Positions 25,292-36,196 of a DNA stretch of 64,000 nucleotides are shown here, one piece after another. Both the position numbers and the translations under genes were made by a program. Positions within the stretch are counted from its first letter, which is position 1; each line of letters opens with the position of its first letter. Where the stretch lies: positions 118,224 to 182,223 of the forward strand of contig JADLCY010000005.1 of NCBI GenBank assembly GCA_020846935.1. Reading direction: 5' to 3'. This stretch comes from Gemmatimonadaceae bacterium. GTDB lineage: Bacteria > Gemmatimonadota > Gemmatimonadetes > Gemmatimonadales > Gemmatimonadaceae. The notes beneath the pieces were generated by a model that saw only the letters and a program-made list of their open reading frames with translations, was not told where the DNA came from and did no database searches.

Positions 25292-26005
25292 GTGATCCTG
25301 CCTCGCCGCTATTCCTGGTTCGTCGTCGTCGCCAGCCTCGCCGTCATCGCGTTCCTCCTGCTCGGTCGCTGGCAGCTCGGCCGGCTGTCTGAACGTCGGG
25401 TCGCGAACGCGTCGCTCCTCGCGCGTCGGAGCCTTCCGACAGAAGCAGCCGAACGACTCGCCCGCGACACGGCCGTCGCGCGCTTTCGTGCGCTGCGCGT
25501 GCACGGGCGGTTTGACTACGAGCATCAGTTCATCTGGACGGCCCGGTCGCGCGAGGGTGCGCCGGGCGTCGTCTTCCTCACGCCCATGATCGTGAGCGAC
25601 AGCGGGCCGGCGGTGTTGGTGAATCGCGGGTGGGCCTATTCCGCCGACGGCATGGCGATCGACGAGCCGCTCTGGCGCGAAGCCGTGGAGGATTCGGTGG
25701 TCGGGTACGCGGATGCCTTCACCTCGGGCGTCGGGCCTGTCTTCATCGGTCGCGAGCCGCGCCGCATTCGGCGCCTCGCGTTCGATTCGCTCCAGGCTCG
25801 GCTGCCCTATCGACTGCTCCCGATCATCGCCGTGCAGCAGCTCGGCGCCGGGCCGCAGGTGGAAGTCCGGCATCCGTTTCGTGCCACGCCACCGCCACTC
25901 GATGAAGGGCCGCATCGGGGGTACGCCCTGCAGTGGTTTGCATTCGCCGCGATCACCATCGTGGGCACCGTGGCCGTGGTGCAGCGTGGGCGTCGTCCGG
26001 AGTGA
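25292..26005 (+). CDS. SURF1-family cytochrome oxidase assembly factor
   Basis: A 237-residue SURF1/Shy1-type protein with two membrane helices, residues 8-25 (WFVVVASLAVIAFLLLG) and about 212-230. The N-terminal helix is followed by LGRWQLGRLSERR, the conserved GxWQxxR signature. The C-terminal DEGPHRGYALQWFAFA is the classic second signature. The soluble part between faces the periplasm. SURF1 helps insert haem a into cytochrome c oxidase. No oxidase genes are in the window. The GTG start at 25292 lacks a clear ribosome site but is the only one preceding the first helix. Confidence 0.88.
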   Translation: MILPRRYSWFVVVASLAVIAFLLLGRWQLGRLSERRVANASLLARRSLPTEAAERLARDTAVARFRALRVHGRFDYEHQFIWTARSREGAPGVVFLTPMIVSDSGPAVLVNRGWAYSADGMAIDEPLWREAVEDSVVGYADAFTSGVGPVFIGREPRRIRRLAFDSLQARLPYRLLPIIAVQQLGAGPQVEVRHPFRATPPPLDEGPHRGYALQWFAFAAITIVGTVAVVQRGRRPE

Positions 26006-26108
26006 CGTCAGCGCGTCGTGCGGCGGAGCGAGCGAAGCCAAGGGCCTACTGAGAGAGCCTGACGAGAACGCGCAGGCCCGTGGTGTATCGAGGGCGCGGC
26101 TGCTGCGG

Positions 26109-27013
26109 TCAGGGTCCTCGTGATGCTGCGCCGAGTTGGAGCCCGACGACGGCCGAGAGAATGAGGGCCCCGCCCGCCACGATCGGCAGGGTCACGGGCT
26201 GGTCGAGCAGGATCGCGGCAAACGCGGCGGCAAAGAGCGGCTCCACGGTACTGACGATCGAGGTGCGCACCGGGCCGAGTGCCGCGAGCCCGACGAAAAA
26301 CAGCCGGAACGCAATGACGGTGGAGATGAGGCCAAGCCCGGCGATCGCGCCCCAGCTCGCGCCATGGTTTGGCCACGCCAGTTCGCTACGGAGCATCGCC
26401 GCGACCACAAAGATCAGGACCGCGCCGAGCGCGATGACCAGCGTGGTCAGCGAGGCGTCAATGCCGCGTTGCAGGTGCCCCATCACCGGGACGTACGCCG
26501 CGTAGCCCACGGCGGCAGCGAGCGCGAGGCCCACGCCGATCGGATGCACGCCCGCCGTGCCGGGCCAGCCCACCAGCAGCGCAAGCCCGGCGAACGACAT
26601 GGCCAGCGCCACGAGCCGACGTCGATCCAGCGGCTCGAGCCCGCGGACTGCGCTGATCAGCGTGACCCACGCGGGAAAGGTGTAGAACAGGAAGACGAGC
26701 GTGGCGGCCGGAATCCACGCGAGCGCGGAGAGCGACAGCGCGGCAACCAGTGCCTGACCGCTCGCGCCGATCACGACGAGGGGAACGAGTCGGCCCTTGG
26801 GCAGAGGATTGCGTCGTAGCCACCCGATGGCGGGAAGCAGCGCGAGCGCGGCGACGGCGTATCGGCCGGCGAGGATGATCGTGAGCGGCGTGCCGCGTTG
26901 CGTGGCGATGACGGTGAAGATGGGAATGAGCGAGAAGCCAAGCGCGGCGAGCACGACCTGCCGGATCGCGCGCCCTTCGGCACGCGGCGCCGCCGCGCCG
27001 AGGTCGACCGCGG

Positions 27014-27017
<4 letters not shown>
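26109..27017 (-). CDS. EamA/DMT-family transporter
   Basis: A 302-residue inner-membrane exporter with ten helices in two EamA halves, from VVLAALGFSLIPIFTVIATQ to ILLDQPVTLPIVAGGALILSAV. The second-half signature RTSIVSTVEPLFAAAFAAIL is typical of RhaT/YdcZ-like drug and metabolite exporters. Its start ATG 27017 overlaps the mgtE stop by four bases (ATGA), so it is translated after mgtE on one message. A longer frame to 27302 lies within mgtE and is rejected. Substrate unknown. Confidence 0.85.
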
Positions 27018-28393
<1,376 letters not shown>

Positions 28394-28766
28394 GTGCCGC
28401 CAGCTGAAGGCGCCGCCGCGCGGCGCTTGGACGTCCTGCGGTCGTCAGGGCGCGCCGGCTGTTCGCAGGCTCGCCAGGACCGGTCGCGCCTCACCCGCTC
28501 ACCACCGCGCACCGCGTCGAATCTGAAGTTCGCGCCGCGACGCCGCGCCTCCCACCTGCGGGCTCATCCTCGGTGCGGACGGCAACCTACCCATGTCGTC
28601 GAGCACGAACAAGCGCGCGACCCAGGGCCGACCAACCCTTTGCCTCCCGTCGCTGTCGAAGTCTGCGTTCCGCGCCCCGCGGCGGTTGGAGATCGCTCCG
28701 TCACCGCGATCGCGACGTGCCGAGCGTGCACCGGGCAGCTTGTCCCTGCCGACATCCCGATCCCAT
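28394..28766. other. divergent intergenic region mgtE / DUF5916
   Basis: No gene is supported; frames open here on both strands are of random composition. No clear -35/-10 pair or strong hairpin was found, so I see nothing definite in this stretch. Confidence 0.5.
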
Positions 28767-31313
28767 ATGCGCCCTTTCGTCTGCGTTCCGCTTCTCATCG
28801 CCGCGGCTCCGCTTGGCGCCCAGCAACTGGCGCCACGCAATGACCCGGTGCGCGCGCCGTCGGCGTTCACCACCAGTGCCATCCGCGCCGACGCCGCGCC
28901 TGTCATCGATGGACGCGACCGCGACGCCGTATGGCGGAGCGCCCAGGTGATCCAGGGGTTTCGCCAGTTCGATCCCGTCGAGGACGCCGAACCGACGTTC
29001 AACACGGAAGCGCGGATCGCCTACGACGATCGGAACCTCTACATCCTGGTGCGCGCGTTCGATCCGCACCCGGATTCGATCATGGCGCTGCTGAGCCGGC
29101 GCGACGAGCGCACGCAGTCGGACTACATCCGTGTAACGATCGACTCGTACCACGACAAGCGCACGGGCTACCAGTTCATGGTCAACCCAGCCGGCGTGCA
29201 GCGCGACATCTACCTCTTCAACGACTCCGAGGAGGATCTGACCTGGAACGCGGTGTGGGAGTCGAAGACGGCGATCGACTCACTCGGCTGGACGGCCGAG
29301 TTCCGCATTCCATTGAGTCAGCTCCGGTTCAGTGACCGGGACGATCACACCTTCGGCATCGGCATCTTCCGCGAGGTGGCGCGGCTCAATGAGCGCACGA
29401 GCTGGCCTTTGTTCCGTCGGACGCAGTTCGGCATCGCGTCGCAGCTGGGCGAGATCCACGGTATCCGCGGCATCGGCAACAACCGGCGGCTCGAAGTCAT
29501 GCCCTATTCGGTGCAATCCAACGAGTCCCGGCAGCGCGGCGCCGCGTTCGGCCGCACGCAGCGCTCCTCGTTTGGCGCCGACATGAAGGTCGGCCTGTCG
29601 TCCAACCTCACGCTCGACGCCACGATCAACCCCGACTTCGGTCAGGTGGAAGCCGATCCCGCGGTGCTCAACCTTGGTGCGTTCGAGCAGTTCTTCGAGG
29701 AGCGGCGTCCGTTCTTTCTCGAGGGCACTGGCATTTTCTCGTTTGCCATCGACTGCAATGACGGACAGTGCACCGGGCCGTTCTACTCGCGCCGCATCGG
29801 GCGTCCGCCACAGACCGGATTCCTCAGCCGCGACGGACTCGCCGTGCCCACGTCCTCCACGATCCTCGGCGCGGCCAAACTCACCGGTCGCCTCTCCAGC
29901 GGCCTCTCGATCGGCGTGATGAACGCCGTGACGGCGCGCGAGGACGTCGCCGACACGCTCACCGTCGAGCCGCGGACCAACTATTTCGTGGGGCGCCTGC
30001 AGCAGGATCTGCGCGGAGGACGCAGCGGCATCGGCCTCATCATGAGCGCGGTCAACCGCGACCTCGACGACCAGACGTTGCCCTGGCTGCGCCGCGCGGC
30101 CTACACGGGAGGACTGGACCTGCGCCATCGCTTTGGCCCCGGTGGCAACCTCCAGTTCTCCGGGCACCTGCTCGGCAGCACCGTCCAGGGCTCGACCGAT
30201 GCCATCGCGCGCACACAGCGCAACGGCGTGCATTTCTACCAGCGACCCGACGACGATATCCAGTTCGACTCGACGCGCACGAGCCTCAGCGGTGTGAGCG
30301 GAGGGCTCAACCTGCAAAAGAGCGGTGGCGGCATCACGCGCTTTCACACCGGCGTCTGGTACAAGTCGCCGGGTCTCGAGGTCAACGACGTCGGGTACAT
30401 GCAAAGCGTGAACAACATGGGCCAGTCGAACTGGTTTGCCCTGTCGTTCCAGGAACCGCGGGCGTTCTATCGCCGGTTGCAGATCAACTTCAACCAGTGG
30501 AACAGCTGGCTTTCCGATGGCACCAACACTGGGCACGGCGGCAACGTCAACATGAACGGCCAGCTCAAGAACATGTGGTTCTTCTTCGGCGGTGTGGGCG
30601 GCGAGATGGGCGCCCTGTGTGCCGCCTGCCTGCGGGGCGGCCCGACCTATCGCGAGATGGCGAGGATGTTCTCGTTCTTCGGGTTCACTGGCGACCAGCG
30701 ACGGGTGGCTGTGCCCGAGATGTTCGTGAACTTCAGCCGGGGCGATGCCGGGCGGTCGCACAGCCTGAACCTCAACCCCAGCGTCGCATTCCGCCTGGCC
30801 TCGCAGTTCTCGGCGCGCGTCGGCGTGAGCTATTCGCGCAACGTCGATGACCGCCAGTTTCTCGGCAACTACGGCGTCATCGGCAGCGACACCGCGCACT
30901 ACACCGTGGCGCACCTCGACCAGAAGACCGTCGCGGTCACCACGCGCGTCAACTGGACTGCCTCGCCCACGCTCTCGCTGCAGGTGTACGCGCAGCCCTT
31001 TGCCACCGGGGGCGAGTACTCCGACTGGCGCCGTGTGCGCGATCCGCGAAACCGCTCGTATGACTCGCAGTTCGAGCCCTTCACGCAGCGCGGTGAGCCG
31101 GGCGGCTTCAATTTCAAGCAGTTCCGCTCCAACAGCGTGCTGCGTTGGGAGTACCGGCCCGGGTCGACGCTGTTCTTCGTCTGGCAGCAGGGCCGCACCC
31201 AGGACGGGCTCGATGCCGGCTCCTTCCGACTCGGCCGCGACTACCGCAACCTGTTCGGCGCACACCCGGAGAACACCTTCCTCGTGAAGGCGAGTTACTG
31301 GTTCAGCCTCTGA
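28767..31313 (+). CDS. DUF5916 outer-membrane barrel protein with CBM9-like domain
   Basis: An 848-residue exported protein. ATG 28767 starts a signal peptide (MRPFVCVPLLIAAAPLGAQ). Residues 40-220 match the CBM9-like/DOMON-type domain (PVIDGRDRDAVWRSAQVI, ARIAYDDRNLYILVRAFDPH). The DUF5916 core follows, with the signature PDFGQVEADPAVLNLGAFE and then FFEERRPFFLEG. The remaining 500 residues are amphipathic beta strands ending in YWFSL, with a terminal aromatic-hydrophobic motif typical of barrels. It probably binds carbohydrate or other ligands at the outer membrane. The gene is monocistronic and ends at a strong hairpin. Confidence 0.88.
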   Translation: MRPFVCVPLLIAAAPLGAQQLAPRNDPVRAPSAFTTSAIRADAAPVIDGRDRDAVWRSAQVIQGFRQFDPVEDAEPTFNTEARIAYDDRNLYILVRAFDPHPDSIMALLSRRDERTQSDYIRVTIDSYHDKRTGYQFMVNPAGVQRDIYLFNDSEEDLTWNAVWESKTAIDSLGWTAEFRIPLSQLRFSDRDDHTFGIGIFREVARLNERTSWPLFRRTQFGIASQLGEIHGIRGIGNNRRLEVMPYSVQSNESRQRGAAFGRTQRSSFGADMKVGLSSNLTLDATINPDFGQVEADPAVLNLGAFEQFFEERRPFFLEGTGIFSFAIDCNDGQCTGPFYSRRIGRPPQTGFLSRDGLAVPTSSTILGAAKLTGRLSSGLSIGVMNAVTAREDVADTLTVEPRTNYFVGRLQQDLRGGRSGIGLIMSAVNRDLDDQTLPWLRRAAYTGGLDLRHRFGPGGNLQFSGHLLGSTVQGSTDAIARTQRNGVHFYQRPDDDIQFDSTRTSLSGVSGGLNLQKSGGGITRFHTGVWYKSPGLEVNDVGYMQSVNNMGQSNWFALSFQEPRAFYRRLQINFNQWNSWLSDGTNTGHGGNVNMNGQLKNMWFFFGGVGGEMGALCAACLRGGPTYREMARMFSFFGFTGDQRRVAVPEMFVNFSRGDAGRSHSLNLNPSVAFRLASQFSARVGVSYSRNVDDRQFLGNYGVIGSDTAHYTVAHLDQKTVAVTTRVNWTASPTLSLQVYAQPFATGGEYSDWRRVRDPRNRSYDSQFEPFTQRGEPGGFNFKQFRSNSVLRWEYRPGSTLFFVWQQGRTQDGLDAGSFRLGRDYRNLFGAHPENTFLVKASYWFSL

Positions 31314-31332
31314 GCCGTCGGCAGTCGCATGA

Positions 31333-31359
31333 GAGCGCCCGTCCCGGCGACGGGCGCTC
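31333..31359. terminator. bidirectional hairpin between convergent genes
   Basis: Perfect 11-bp arms GAGCGCCCGTC and GACGGGCGCTC with a 5-base loop lie between the DUF5916 stop and the convergent heavy-metal-domain gene stop. No long T-tract follows on either side. Confidence 0.65.
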
Positions 31360-31365
31360 CGGCGT

Positions 31366-31629
31366 TCAGGGGGCGTCGTGCATCGGGAGGACTCGACGCG
31401 CAGTCCTCCGGGTGGTGAGCCGGTAGCCCACGACATCCAGGGCCGCCTGGATCCGCGCATCCGGGACATCGCGATCGCACTCGATCTCAGCGCGCCCCAG
31501 GGCGACGTCGGCGCGACGAATGCCGTCGACTCCGGCCAACGCCTGAAAGACGGCGCGCACGCAGTGGACGGTGGTCATGCCGTCGATCTCGAGCGCGATG
31601 TGCAGCGTGGGACGGCGAGGAACTTCCAT
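31366..31629 (-). CDS. heavy-metal-associated domain protein lacking one metal Cys
   Basis: An 87-residue ferredoxin-like HMA domain from ATG 31629. The fold is readable: strand LHIALEIDGM, loop, helix VHCVRAVFQALAGVDG, strand RADVALGRAEIECD, and helix DARIQAALDVVGYRL. The metal loop normally reads GMTCxxC. Here it is GMTTVHC, so the first Cys is Thr while the second remains. Copper binding by two Cys is therefore not possible in the usual way. It may bind metal through His and Cys, or have lost the function. The stop is 7 bases from the DUF5916 terminator hairpin. Confidence 0.75.
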   Translation of the reverse strand: MEVPRRPTLHIALEIDGMTTVHCVRAVFQALAGVDGIRRADVALGRAEIECDRDVPDARIQAALDVVGYRLTTRRTARRVLPMHDAP

Positions 31630-31695
31630 AGGTCGCGACGAAAGGTAGCTTCGTGACTGGCCGCCCGGGCCGATCTTCCCGTTTCGCCTCATCGC

Positions 31696-32583
31696 ATGTC
31701 CGTCTCCTTCCTCGGTCTCGGCGCCATCGGCACGCCGATGGCCTCTCACCTGGCCGCGCGCGAACCGCTCGTCGTCTGGAATCGCACCACGGCCCGCGCC
31801 ATTGCATTTGCCGCCGAGCACCGCGCGACCGTTGCCGCCACGCCGCGCGAAGCGGCGGTTGGGCGCGACGTCGTGATCACGTGCCTGCCCACCTCGGCGG
31901 AGGTCGCGGGCCTGTTGGACGGCGACAACGGTCTCATCGCCGGCCTCAAGGCGGGAAGCCTGCTGATCGACTGCACGTCGGGTGACCCGGCGTCATCGCA
32001 ACGCATTTCGGCCCGTCTCGCCGAGCACGGCGTGGGATTTCTCGATGCGCCGGTGAGCGGTGGAACCAGCGGCGCGGTGAACGGCACGCTGACGGTGATG
32101 TGCGGCGGTGACGAGGCCACGTTTGCCCGCGCCCGACCCGTGCTCGAGGCATTCGGACGCAAGATCGTGCTCGTGGGGCCGGTCGGGGCGGGGCACGCGC
32201 TCAAGGCCGTCAACAATGCCTGGCTGGCGGTCCATATCTGGTCGGCCGCGGAGGGACTGGCCGCGCTGACTAAAGCCGGGGTGAAGCCGAGCGCTGCGCT
32301 CGAGGTGATCAACGCCTCGAGCGGGCGATCGAATGCGTCGGAGAACCTGATCCCGCAGCGCGTGTTGACGCGCGCGTTTCCGCGGACGTTCAAGCTGGCG
32401 TTGCTGGAGAAGGACGTGGCGATCGCCGCCGACTTCCTGCGAGAGCAGCGCGTGCCGTCGTCGCTGACACAGCACGTCGCGGAGTTGTTCCGGGTCGCGC
32501 GCACCGAGCTTGGCGAAGATGCCGATCATGTCGAAGCCGTGCGCCTGATCGAGCGTTGGAGCGCGGTGGACATTGCCGACTGA
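31696..32583 (+). CDS. NAD(P)-dependent beta-hydroxyacid dehydrogenase (HIBADH family)
   Basis: A 295-residue enzyme of the 3-hydroxyisobutyrate / tartronate semialdehyde / 6-phosphogluconate-like dehydrogenases. The Rossmann start is FLGLGAIGTPMASHL (GxGxxG), with LVVWNRT after it (Asn-Arg suggests NADP-type or dual use). The substrate loop is DAPVSGGTSGAVNGTLTVM, and the catalytic Lys is in GHALKAVNNAW. The C-terminal helical dimerisation domain is complete. It oxidises a beta-hydroxyacid to a semialdehyde in the cytoplasm. ATG 31696 directly begins the Rossmann strand. The exact substrate is not set by neighbours. Confidence 0.88.
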   Translation: MSVSFLGLGAIGTPMASHLAAREPLVVWNRTTARAIAFAAEHRATVAATPREAAVGRDVVITCLPTSAEVAGLLDGDNGLIAGLKAGSLLIDCTSGDPASSQRISARLAEHGVGFLDAPVSGGTSGAVNGTLTVMCGGDEATFARARPVLEAFGRKIVLVGPVGAGHALKAVNNAWLAVHIWSAAEGLAALTKAGVKPSAALEVINASSGRSNASENLIPQRVLTRAFPRTFKLALLEKDVAIAADFLREQRVPSSLTQHVAELFRVARTELGEDADHVEAVRLIERWSAVDIAD

Positions 32584-32800
32584 CTTCTGCCCTTACGGCC
32601 GGACAAAGCGCCAGCGCACGGCAGGGAAGGATGGAAGGCGACGTACGCCGGCACCACGTTGGGCTGGCACATGAAGCCTGGGAGCGGGAACGGCGCCCAT
32701 GTGGCTGCGCGAAGCAGGCGGTCCGGCTACCGTGCCGCCCATCTAAAGAATGGTGCATACGGTCTTCAACCTTTGGCGTGCAGGTTCCACCACGTCCCTC

Positions 32801-34012
32801 ATGAAATCGCCTGACGAGATCCGCGCCCTCTTTCCGGCGCTGGCCCGCGTGCATCGCGGACATCGCGTGGCCTACTTCGACGGACCCGGCGGCACGCAGG
32901 TGCCGTCACCCGTGGTGGCGGCCATGACCGACTACCTGCTCAATCACAACGCGAACACCCACTGGCTCTATCCGTCGAGCGTGGAGACGGACGCGATGTT
33001 GTGGGCCGCACGTGAGTCGGTGGCGGACTTCCTCAACTCGAGCCCGCACGACGTCTCGTTCGGCAACAACATGACCACGATCACGTTTCACCTGGCGCGG
33101 GCCCTCGGTCGTGCGTGGGGACCGGGCGACGAAGTGATCGTGACGGAGCTCGACCACCACGCGAACGTCGCGCCCTGGCGTGCGCTGGCTGCGGAGCGCG
33201 GGATCACGGTCCACACCGCGCGGATGCGGCCCGAACAGGGAGTGCTGGACTGGGCGCACCTCGAGTCGCTGGTCTCGGCAAAGACGCGCCTGCTCGCGAT
33301 TGGTGCGGCGTCCAATGCGCTCGGGACGGTGAACGACATACCGCGCGCCGCCGCGCTCGCGCGTGCCGTCGGGGCGCTGCTCTTCGTCGACGCCGTGCAT
33401 TACGCGGCGCACGGCGTCATCGATGTCAAGGCGTGGGACTGCGATTTTCTGGCCTGCTCGTCGTACAAGTTCTACGGTCCGCACGCCGGCGTGTTGTACG
33501 CGCGACTGGCCCTGCTCGACGCGCTCGACGTGCCCAAACTCGATCCCGCGCCCGCCGAAGCCCCCGAGCGTATCGAAACCGGAACGCAGAATCATGAGGG
33601 TATCGTCGGCATGGGCGCGGCGGTGGAGTTTCTCGCGTCGCTCTCCGAGGGTCCAACGCGTCGCGATCGGCTCGTGGCGACGATGCATGCCCTGCACGAG
33701 CGTGGGGAACTGCTCCTCGCCCAGCTCTGGCAAGGCCTCTCGGCGATCCCCGGCGTGACGATGTACGGCACGCCGCCCGGCGCAACGCGCACGCCCACGG
33801 TGTCCTTCTCGGTGCAGGGGCGGCGCTGCGACGACGTGGCACGCGGGCTCGCCGAGTCCGGCGTGTTTGCGTCCAATGGGGACTTCTACGCCACGACCAC
33901 CATCGAGCGGATCGGGCGCGCGGCCGACGGTGTGGTGCGGGCGGGGTGCGCCTGCTACACCACGGCCGATGAAGTCACTCGACTCGTCGACGGCGTGCGT
34001 CGCCTCGCCTGA
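32801..34012 (+). CDS. cysteine desulfurase-like class V aminotransferase
   Basis: A 403-residue PLP enzyme of the aminotransferase class V fold (CsdA/EgtE-like subgroup). Landmarks are YFDGPGGTQVPSPVVAAM near the start, ELDHHANVAPWR (PLP-ring stacking His), VDAVHYAAHGVIDVKA (PLP-binding Asp and His) and CSSYKFYGPHAGVLY with the Schiff-base Lys. The catalytic Cys loop of true desulfurases is not evident: the C-terminal region reads VRAGCACYTTADEV, where a Cys occurs but in a different context. It may be a lyase or desulfurase of a modified sulfur compound. I chose ATG 32801, before KSPDEIRALFPAL. Confidence 0.85.
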   Translation: MKSPDEIRALFPALARVHRGHRVAYFDGPGGTQVPSPVVAAMTDYLLNHNANTHWLYPSSVETDAMLWAARESVADFLNSSPHDVSFGNNMTTITFHLARALGRAWGPGDEVIVTELDHHANVAPWRALAAERGITVHTARMRPEQGVLDWAHLESLVSAKTRLLAIGAASNALGTVNDIPRAAALARAVGALLFVDAVHYAAHGVIDVKAWDCDFLACSSYKFYGPHAGVLYARLALLDALDVPKLDPAPAEAPERIETGTQNHEGIVGMGAAVEFLASLSEGPTRRDRLVATMHALHERGELLLAQLWQGLSAIPGVTMYGTPPGATRTPTVSFSVQGRRCDDVARGLAESGVFASNGDFYATTTIERIGRAADGVVRAGCACYTTADEVTRLVDGVRRLA

Positions 34013-34055
34013 CGAGACGCGCACCTCGCGCCCGGGGTGCGATAGCTTTCCGCCC

Positions 34056-35258
34056 ATGTTTCGGGCTCGCGGTCTTTCGCTCGTCCTGCTCACCGCCGTC
34101 GCCTGCGGCGAGCCGGCCACCTTCGTTCCGGCGTCGTTCCTCATCGTCGCCGGCGACTCCACGTTCTGGGTGGAGTCCGCGGCGTCCGGTGTGGTCACTC
34201 GTCGGTCGCCGATGATGCTCGCGAACGTCGATGGGCGGTTTCATGAGCTGTACGTCGTCGATGAAGACCTCTCGTATCGCGATGCCCTCATGGTCGGGCA
34301 GCGCGTCTTTCGACGCGACATCCTGTCCGGGGACTCCGCCCTGGTCCGCTACGACACGACGATCGCCGGCATCGCGATGACGTGGGCGGCACGCAATCCT
34401 GACGATCGCCCCCTCGATCCCGACGAGGAGGTGAGCGATGACCCCGTGGTGCAGGCCACGACCGACACGGAATTGCTGGACGTCACCGGGCCGTTCCTCA
34501 GCTACGAGTTTCACCTCGACGTCGACATTCACGGCGAGCGCGACCAGCACCTGACCCAGCGAGGCGTGGTCGATGTGCGCGACGGCTCGCCCGTCGGTCT
34601 CGAGCGCCTGACGAGTGAGGCAGCGGCCGCGCGCACGCGAGACGAGGGGCGCGCGCGCTTCAGCGCTGCGCTGGATTCCGTCCGACGCGCCACGGACGCA
34701 CGCGCCGGACGCGCGCGCCAGGCGATTGACGGCTTCGCGTTCGACGCCGCATCGTTCGAACTCCTCGTCACCGGCGACGGGCCGGCCATCGCTTTCCTCG
34801 TGCCCGGGCGCGGCGCACGCGCCGGCGGTTTCTCCCTCCCACTCGGCGAGATCCCGATTGACCGCGGCCCCTGGTGGAGTGACGTGGCGCCAACGCTGCC
34901 AACATCGGCGTCGCCCTCCACGGTGACCTGGAGCGATACCGCCTACGACGTGGTGGCGACGGTGGACAGCGCGGGAACGTCCGCGTCCCTCGAACTCCAT
35001 CGCGATGGCCGCTCGCAGCTGGTGGCGTCACTTCCGCTGCCCGTGCTGCGCCTTTTTCGGTTAGGCACCGCGCCAAGGGACGTGCCGATGCGCCGCGCCC
35101 TGTCCCGCGCCTTTGACGAGGCCGCCGCGTATGGTGGTCTCACCAACCCGACGTCAGGTCCCGCGCGCCGCCCATGGCGCCGCCTCGCGTCCCAACGAGT
35201 CCGACGCACATGGAACCCCGTACTCCCCGCGACAGCGAAGCCACGGTTGCCGACCTGA
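34056..35258 (+). CDS. hypothetical lipoprotein
   Basis: A 400-residue predicted lipoprotein: MFRARGLSLVLLTAVACGEP has a basic start, hydrophobic core and lipobox AVAC. The mature part is beta-rich with frequent short acidic segments (DRPLDPDEEVSDDP). A helical block at residues 190-230 (SEAAAARTRDEGRARFSAAL) precedes a second beta-rich half. No family is recognised. The last 50 residues are Arg-rich, overlap the thioesterase start and look unlike the rest, so the native stop may have been lost by a frameshift near 35100. A TTA-containing Leu codon lies at about 35060. Confidence 0.6.
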   Translation: MFRARGLSLVLLTAVACGEPATFVPASFLIVAGDSTFWVESAASGVVTRRSPMMLANVDGRFHELYVVDEDLSYRDALMVGQRVFRRDILSGDSALVRYDTTIAGIAMTWAARNPDDRPLDPDEEVSDDPVVQATTDTELLDVTGPFLSYEFHLDVDIHGERDQHLTQRGVVDVRDGSPVGLERLTSEAAAARTRDEGRARFSAALDSVRRATDARAGRARQAIDGFAFDAASFELLVTGDGPAIAFLVPGRGARAGGFSLPLGEIPIDRGPWWSDVAPTLPTSASPSTVTWSDTAYDVVATVDSAGTSASLELHRDGRSQLVASLPLPVLRLFRLGTAPRDVPMRRALSRAFDEAAAYGGLTNPTSGPARRPWRRLASQRVRRTWNPVLPATAKPRLPT

Positions 35259-35680
35259 TGATGCCGCACCAGGCCAACGGCCTGAAGCAGCCCTCCGTCT
35301 TTGGCGGCGTGATCATGAGCATGGTCGACCGATGCGCAGCCCTTGCCGCCATGCGACACAGCGGCGGGCAGGTCACCACGCTTTCCATCGACCGCATCCT
35401 CTTCAAGGAGCCGATTCGCGTCGGGGAACTCGTTGAGGTGCGGTCGCGTGTCGTGTTCGTCGGTACGACCTCGCTCGCCGTGGTCGCTGACGTGTACGCG
35501 GAGAACGTGAGCGCCGGATCCAAGCGACACACGAACGAATGCTGGCTCACGTTCGTGCATTTGGGCGAAGACGGAGCGCCCGCGCCGGTGCCGCGCTTGC
35601 AGCTCGAGACCGCCGCCGACCACGAGTTGCATGCCCAGGCGGCGCGACGTCGGGCGCACTCGCTGAGCGAGGCGCGCTGA
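35210..35680 (+). CDS. acyl-CoA thioesterase, hotdog fold
   Basis: A 156-residue hotdog-fold thioesterase of the YciA/BACH type. Conserved blocks are MMPHQANGLKQPSVFGGVIM (N-terminal helix with catalytic region), QVTTLSIDRILFKEPIRVGE and LVEVRSRVVFVGTTSLAV. It hydrolyses acyl-CoA in the cytoplasm, commonly as a hexamer. The ATG at 35210 gives the natural family start MEPRTPRDSEATVAD; ATG 35174 is possible and would add 12 residues. Either start overlaps the end of the preceding frame, by 49 or 85 bases, supporting either coupling or decay of that frame's tail. Confidence 0.87.
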   Translation: MEPRTPRDSEATVADLMMPHQANGLKQPSVFGGVIMSMVDRCAALAAMRHSGGQVTTLSIDRILFKEPIRVGELVEVRSRVVFVGTTSLAVVADVYAENVSAGSKRHTNECWLTFVHLGEDGAPAPVPRLQLETAADHELHAQAARRRAHSLSEAR

Positions 35681-35774
35681 GCACACGCGACAAGCGAACC
35701 GTCGGCGACCGGACGGTGCGTCTCGCCGCTCCGGGCGCTTGACTCTGACGGGCACACCGCGTCACCCTTCCTTC

Positions 35775-36191
35775 ATGCCGCATTGCTTCACGCTCGAGAT
35801 GGCGAATCGGATGCTCCCGCTCGTGAGCCGGATCGTCCGCGACATCCTCGACCACTACCGCACGTGGCAGCAGACGGTCGAGCAGTTCGAGATGGCGACG
35901 GCCCTGAGCCGATCCGATCGTCCGACCGCGGAAGCCGAGGCGCTGCAGCACCGCGCTCAGGAGCTTGCGCACGAGATCCAGGGCTTTCTCGCCGAGCTCA
36001 CGAGCCTGGGCGTCGAGTTCAAGGGATTCGAACTCGGTCTCGTCGACTTTCCGGGCGACGTCGACGGACAACCCGTGCTGTGGTGCTGGAAGTTCGGTGA
36101 GCCTTCCGTGCAGTATTGGCACGACGCCGCCTCGGGTTATGCCGGCCGCCAGCCGGTGGAGACCCTGCTCGCCGCACCGCGACACGCCTGA
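35775..36191 (+). CDS. DUF2203-family protein
   Basis: A 138-residue protein matching DUF2203 throughout. It starts CFTLEMANRMLPLVSRIVRD, continues with a coiled helical region (ALQHRAQELAHEIQGFLAEL), and ends with the family signature KGFELGLVDFPGDVDGQPVL and GEPSVQYWHDAASGYAGRQP. Function of the family is unknown. It lies five bases upstream of the next small gene on the same strand. ATG 35775 is chosen as the natural family start. Confidence 0.87.
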   Translation: MPHCFTLEMANRMLPLVSRIVRDILDHYRTWQQTVEQFEMATALSRSDRPTAEAEALQHRAQELAHEIQGFLAELTSLGVEFKGFELGLVDFPGDVDGQPVLWCWKFGEPSVQYWHDAASGYAGRQPVETLLAAPRHA

Positions 36192-36196
36192 CCCCT

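Noticed and set aside
28394..28766. M-box magnesium riboswitch before mgtE
   Set aside because: I looked for the conserved paired and loop elements and saw no convincing set, so I do not call one.
29280..31469. 729-codon frame antisense to the DUF5916 gene
   Set aside because: A shadow of biased codon use; the plus strand has the signal peptide, domain signatures and barrel end.
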